Below are positions 6,645 to 7,561 of a stretch of DNA of 7,561 bases, piece after piece. Position numbers and translations under genes: made by a program. How positions within the stretch are numbered: position 1 is the stretch's first letter; each line of letters opens with the position of its first letter. The stretch is from positions 1-7,561 of the forward strand of contig CAUEPS010000040.1 in NCBI GenBank assembly GCA_959019775.1, read 5' to 3'. Source of the DNA: an uncultured Collinsella sp. (lineage in GTDB: Bacteria; Actinomycetota; Coriobacteriia; Coriobacteriales; Coriobacteriaceae). The notes below the pieces were generated by a model. The model was not told the DNA's origin, made no database searches, and worked only from the letters and a program-made list of their open reading frames with translations.

Positions 6645-7475
6645 TTAGGCCTCGGCGGTCTCGTGCGGGGCAATGGCCTCGACGGCAGAGACGGCTTGGG
6701 GCAGCATACCGTCGGGCAGCGCGGTCTCAACCTCGCCCTTATCGCAAGCCTCGGCGAGTGCCGGATTGATGGGAAGCTGCCCTAGGATCTCGAGGTTGTA
6801 ACGCTCGGCGACCTCGGGGAGCTTGCTCTTGCCAAAGACTTCGATCTTCTTGCCGCAATCGGGGCACTCGATATAGCTCATGTTTTCGACGATTCCCAGA
6901 ATGGGCACGTTCATCTTCTCGGCCATGTTGACCGCCTTGGCGACGATCATCGAGACCAGATCCTGCGGGCTCGTGACGATGACGATGCCATCGACGGGCA
7001 GGGACTGGAAGACGGTGAGGGCGACGTCGCCCGTTCCCGGAGGCATGTCGACCAACAGGTAGTCGATGGGGCCCCATGAGGTTTCGCTCCAGAACTGCCT
7101 GATGGCACCCGCGATAACCGGACCGCGCCAGAGGACGGGGTCGGTTTCGTTTTGGAGCAGCAGGTTAGAGCTCATAATCTTGACGCCGTGCTCGGAGATT
7201 TCGGGCAGCATAAGGTTGCCGAGGGCGTGGACGTGACGTCCGCTCATGCCGAACATCTTAGGGATAGAGGGGCCGGTAATATCGGCATCGAGGACGCCGA
7301 CCTTGTGACCGTGGCGGGAAAGCTCCGTGGCGATGGTGCCGGTGACGAATGACTTGCCGACGCCGCCCTTACCGGAAAGCACGGCGATAACGCGCTTGAC
7401 CTCGGACAGCGTATTCTCCTCAAATTGCGACGGCGACGTTTGCCCGCCGGCTGCCTGTGCGTGCTCGCAACCCAT
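6645..7475 (-). CDS. mrp: Mrp/NBP35-family P-loop ATPase (Fe-S cluster carrier)
   Basis: Members of this family (Mrp, ApbC, NBP35) are dimeric ATPases that carry and deliver iron-sulfur clusters in the cytoplasm. The 276-residue protein has the deviant Walker A motif SGKGGVGKS (34-42, with the signature lysine K36), the switch region VLDADITGPSIP (61-72), the Walker B segment VDMPPGTGD (142-150), VTSPQD (167-172), and the CPDC motif (C204, C207) that bridges a 4Fe-4S cluster between subunits. There is no N-terminal DUF59/MIP18 domain and only one N-terminal cysteine (C3, in MGCEHAQ), so the four-cysteine cluster site of NBP35-type proteins is absent. An ATG at 7532 in frame is possible, but it would overlap the predicted -10 box; the ATG at 7475 has AAAGGAG 6 bases before it. 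The gene heads the minus-strand operon and abuts the flavoprotein gene. Confidence 0.93.
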   Translation of the reverse strand: MGCEHAQAAGGQTSPSQFEENTLSEVKRVIAVLSGKGGVGKSFVTGTIATELSRHGHKVGVLDADITGPSIPKMFGMSGRHVHALGNLMLPEISEHGVKIMSSNLLLQNETDPVLWRGPVIAGAIRQFWSETSWGPIDYLLVDMPPGTGDVALTVFQSLPVDGIVIVTSPQDLVSMIVAKAVNMAEKMNVPILGIVENMSYIECPDCGKKIEVFGKSKLPEVAERYNLEILGQLPINPALAEACDKGEVETALPDGMLPQAVSAVEAIAPHETAEA

Positions 7476-7481
7476 GTTTGA

Positions 7482-7488
7482 CTCCTTT
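7482..7488 (-). promoter_or_regulatory. Ribosome binding site fixing the Mrp start
   Basis: The minus strand reads AAAGGAG, ending 6 bases before the ATG at 7475. The in-frame ATG at 7532 has no comparable site and overlaps a -10 box, so the shorter 276-residue protein is preferred. Confidence 0.85.
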
Positions 7489-7497
7489 GTATATGTT

Positions 7498-7511
7498 GGG
7501 GCCGGAGCCCC
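7498..7511 (-). other. Leader hairpin with UNCG tetraloop before Mrp
   Basis: On the minus strand GGGGC and GCCCC form a 5-pair GC stem closed by a UCCG loop with a C-G closing pair, the layout of the very stable cUNCGg tetraloops. It lies in the predicted 5' leader, about 13 bases after the expected transcript start and 9 bases before the ribosome binding site. No U-tract follows, so it is not a terminator; it could stabilise the leader or affect ribosome access. Confidence 0.5.
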
Positions 7512-7530
7512 GCGGTGTGACACGAGCGTC

Positions 7531-7560
7531 ATTGTACCCTCGTTTGCGAGCGGGAGTCAT
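7531..7560 (-). promoter_or_regulatory. Promoter of the Mrp-flavoprotein operon
   Basis: On the minus strand ATGACT (7560-7555, 4 of 6 matches to TTGACA) and TACAAT (7536-7531, 5 of 6 matches to TATAAT) are separated by 18 bases. This is the best full promoter in the window. Transcription would begin near 7524, giving a leader of about 50 bases. The spacer contains a short inverted repeat, CTCG-N4-CGAG, at 7539-7550, which could be an operator. Confidence 0.55.
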
Positions 7561-7561
7561 T

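Noticed and set aside
7476..7532. Mrp starting at the ATG at 7532 (295 residues)
   Set aside because: That ATG overlaps the predicted -10 box, lacks a ribosome binding site, and the extra 19 residues encode the GC-rich leader hairpin rather than conserved protein.
1..7561. CRISPR arrays, tRNA or rRNA genes, insertion sequences, phage or defence genes
   Set aside because: No direct repeat series, cloverleaf, transposase or integrase motif, or defence domain was seen; nearly every base belongs to one of six housekeeping-type genes.

Overview
The window reads as ordinary chromosomal housekeeping DNA from a Gram-positive, fairly GC-rich bacterium. Protein wording and gene order (coaE next to uvrB, as in Actinobacteria) point to the Coriobacteriia, probably Collinsella or a close relative. 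This placement rests on pattern recognition, not on a search.

Left half, plus strand: a tight cluster of coaE (dephospho-CoA kinase, last step of coenzyme A synthesis), a membrane-anchored SLT-type lytic transglycosylase whose start overlaps the end of coaE by 8 bases, and uvrB (nucleotide excision repair helicase) 51 bases further on. A strong GC-rich hairpin after uvrB closes the cluster and probably serves as a two-way terminator, because the genes beyond it converge on it.

Right half, minus strand, in transcription order from the right edge: an Mrp/NBP35-type P-loop ATPase (Fe-S cluster carrier family) with a credible promoter and a leader hairpin; a HI0933/BaiN-type flavoprotein whose GTG start directly follows the ATPase stop codon; and a COG2509-type FAD-dependent dehydrogenase. 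The two flavoprotein genes are separated by 79 bases holding a perfect TATAAT, a terminator-like hairpin with a U-rich tail, and a strong ribosome binding site. The role of that hairpin is the most interesting regulatory question here.

Coding density is very high. I see no tRNA, rRNA, CRISPR array, insertion sequence, phage gene or attachment site, and no gene-free stretch longer than about 90 bases. I found no clear new system. The points worth a second look are the leader hairpins, an atypical HI0933-family protein, a divergent CoaE, and the pairing of an Fe-S carrier with two poorly characterised flavoproteins.
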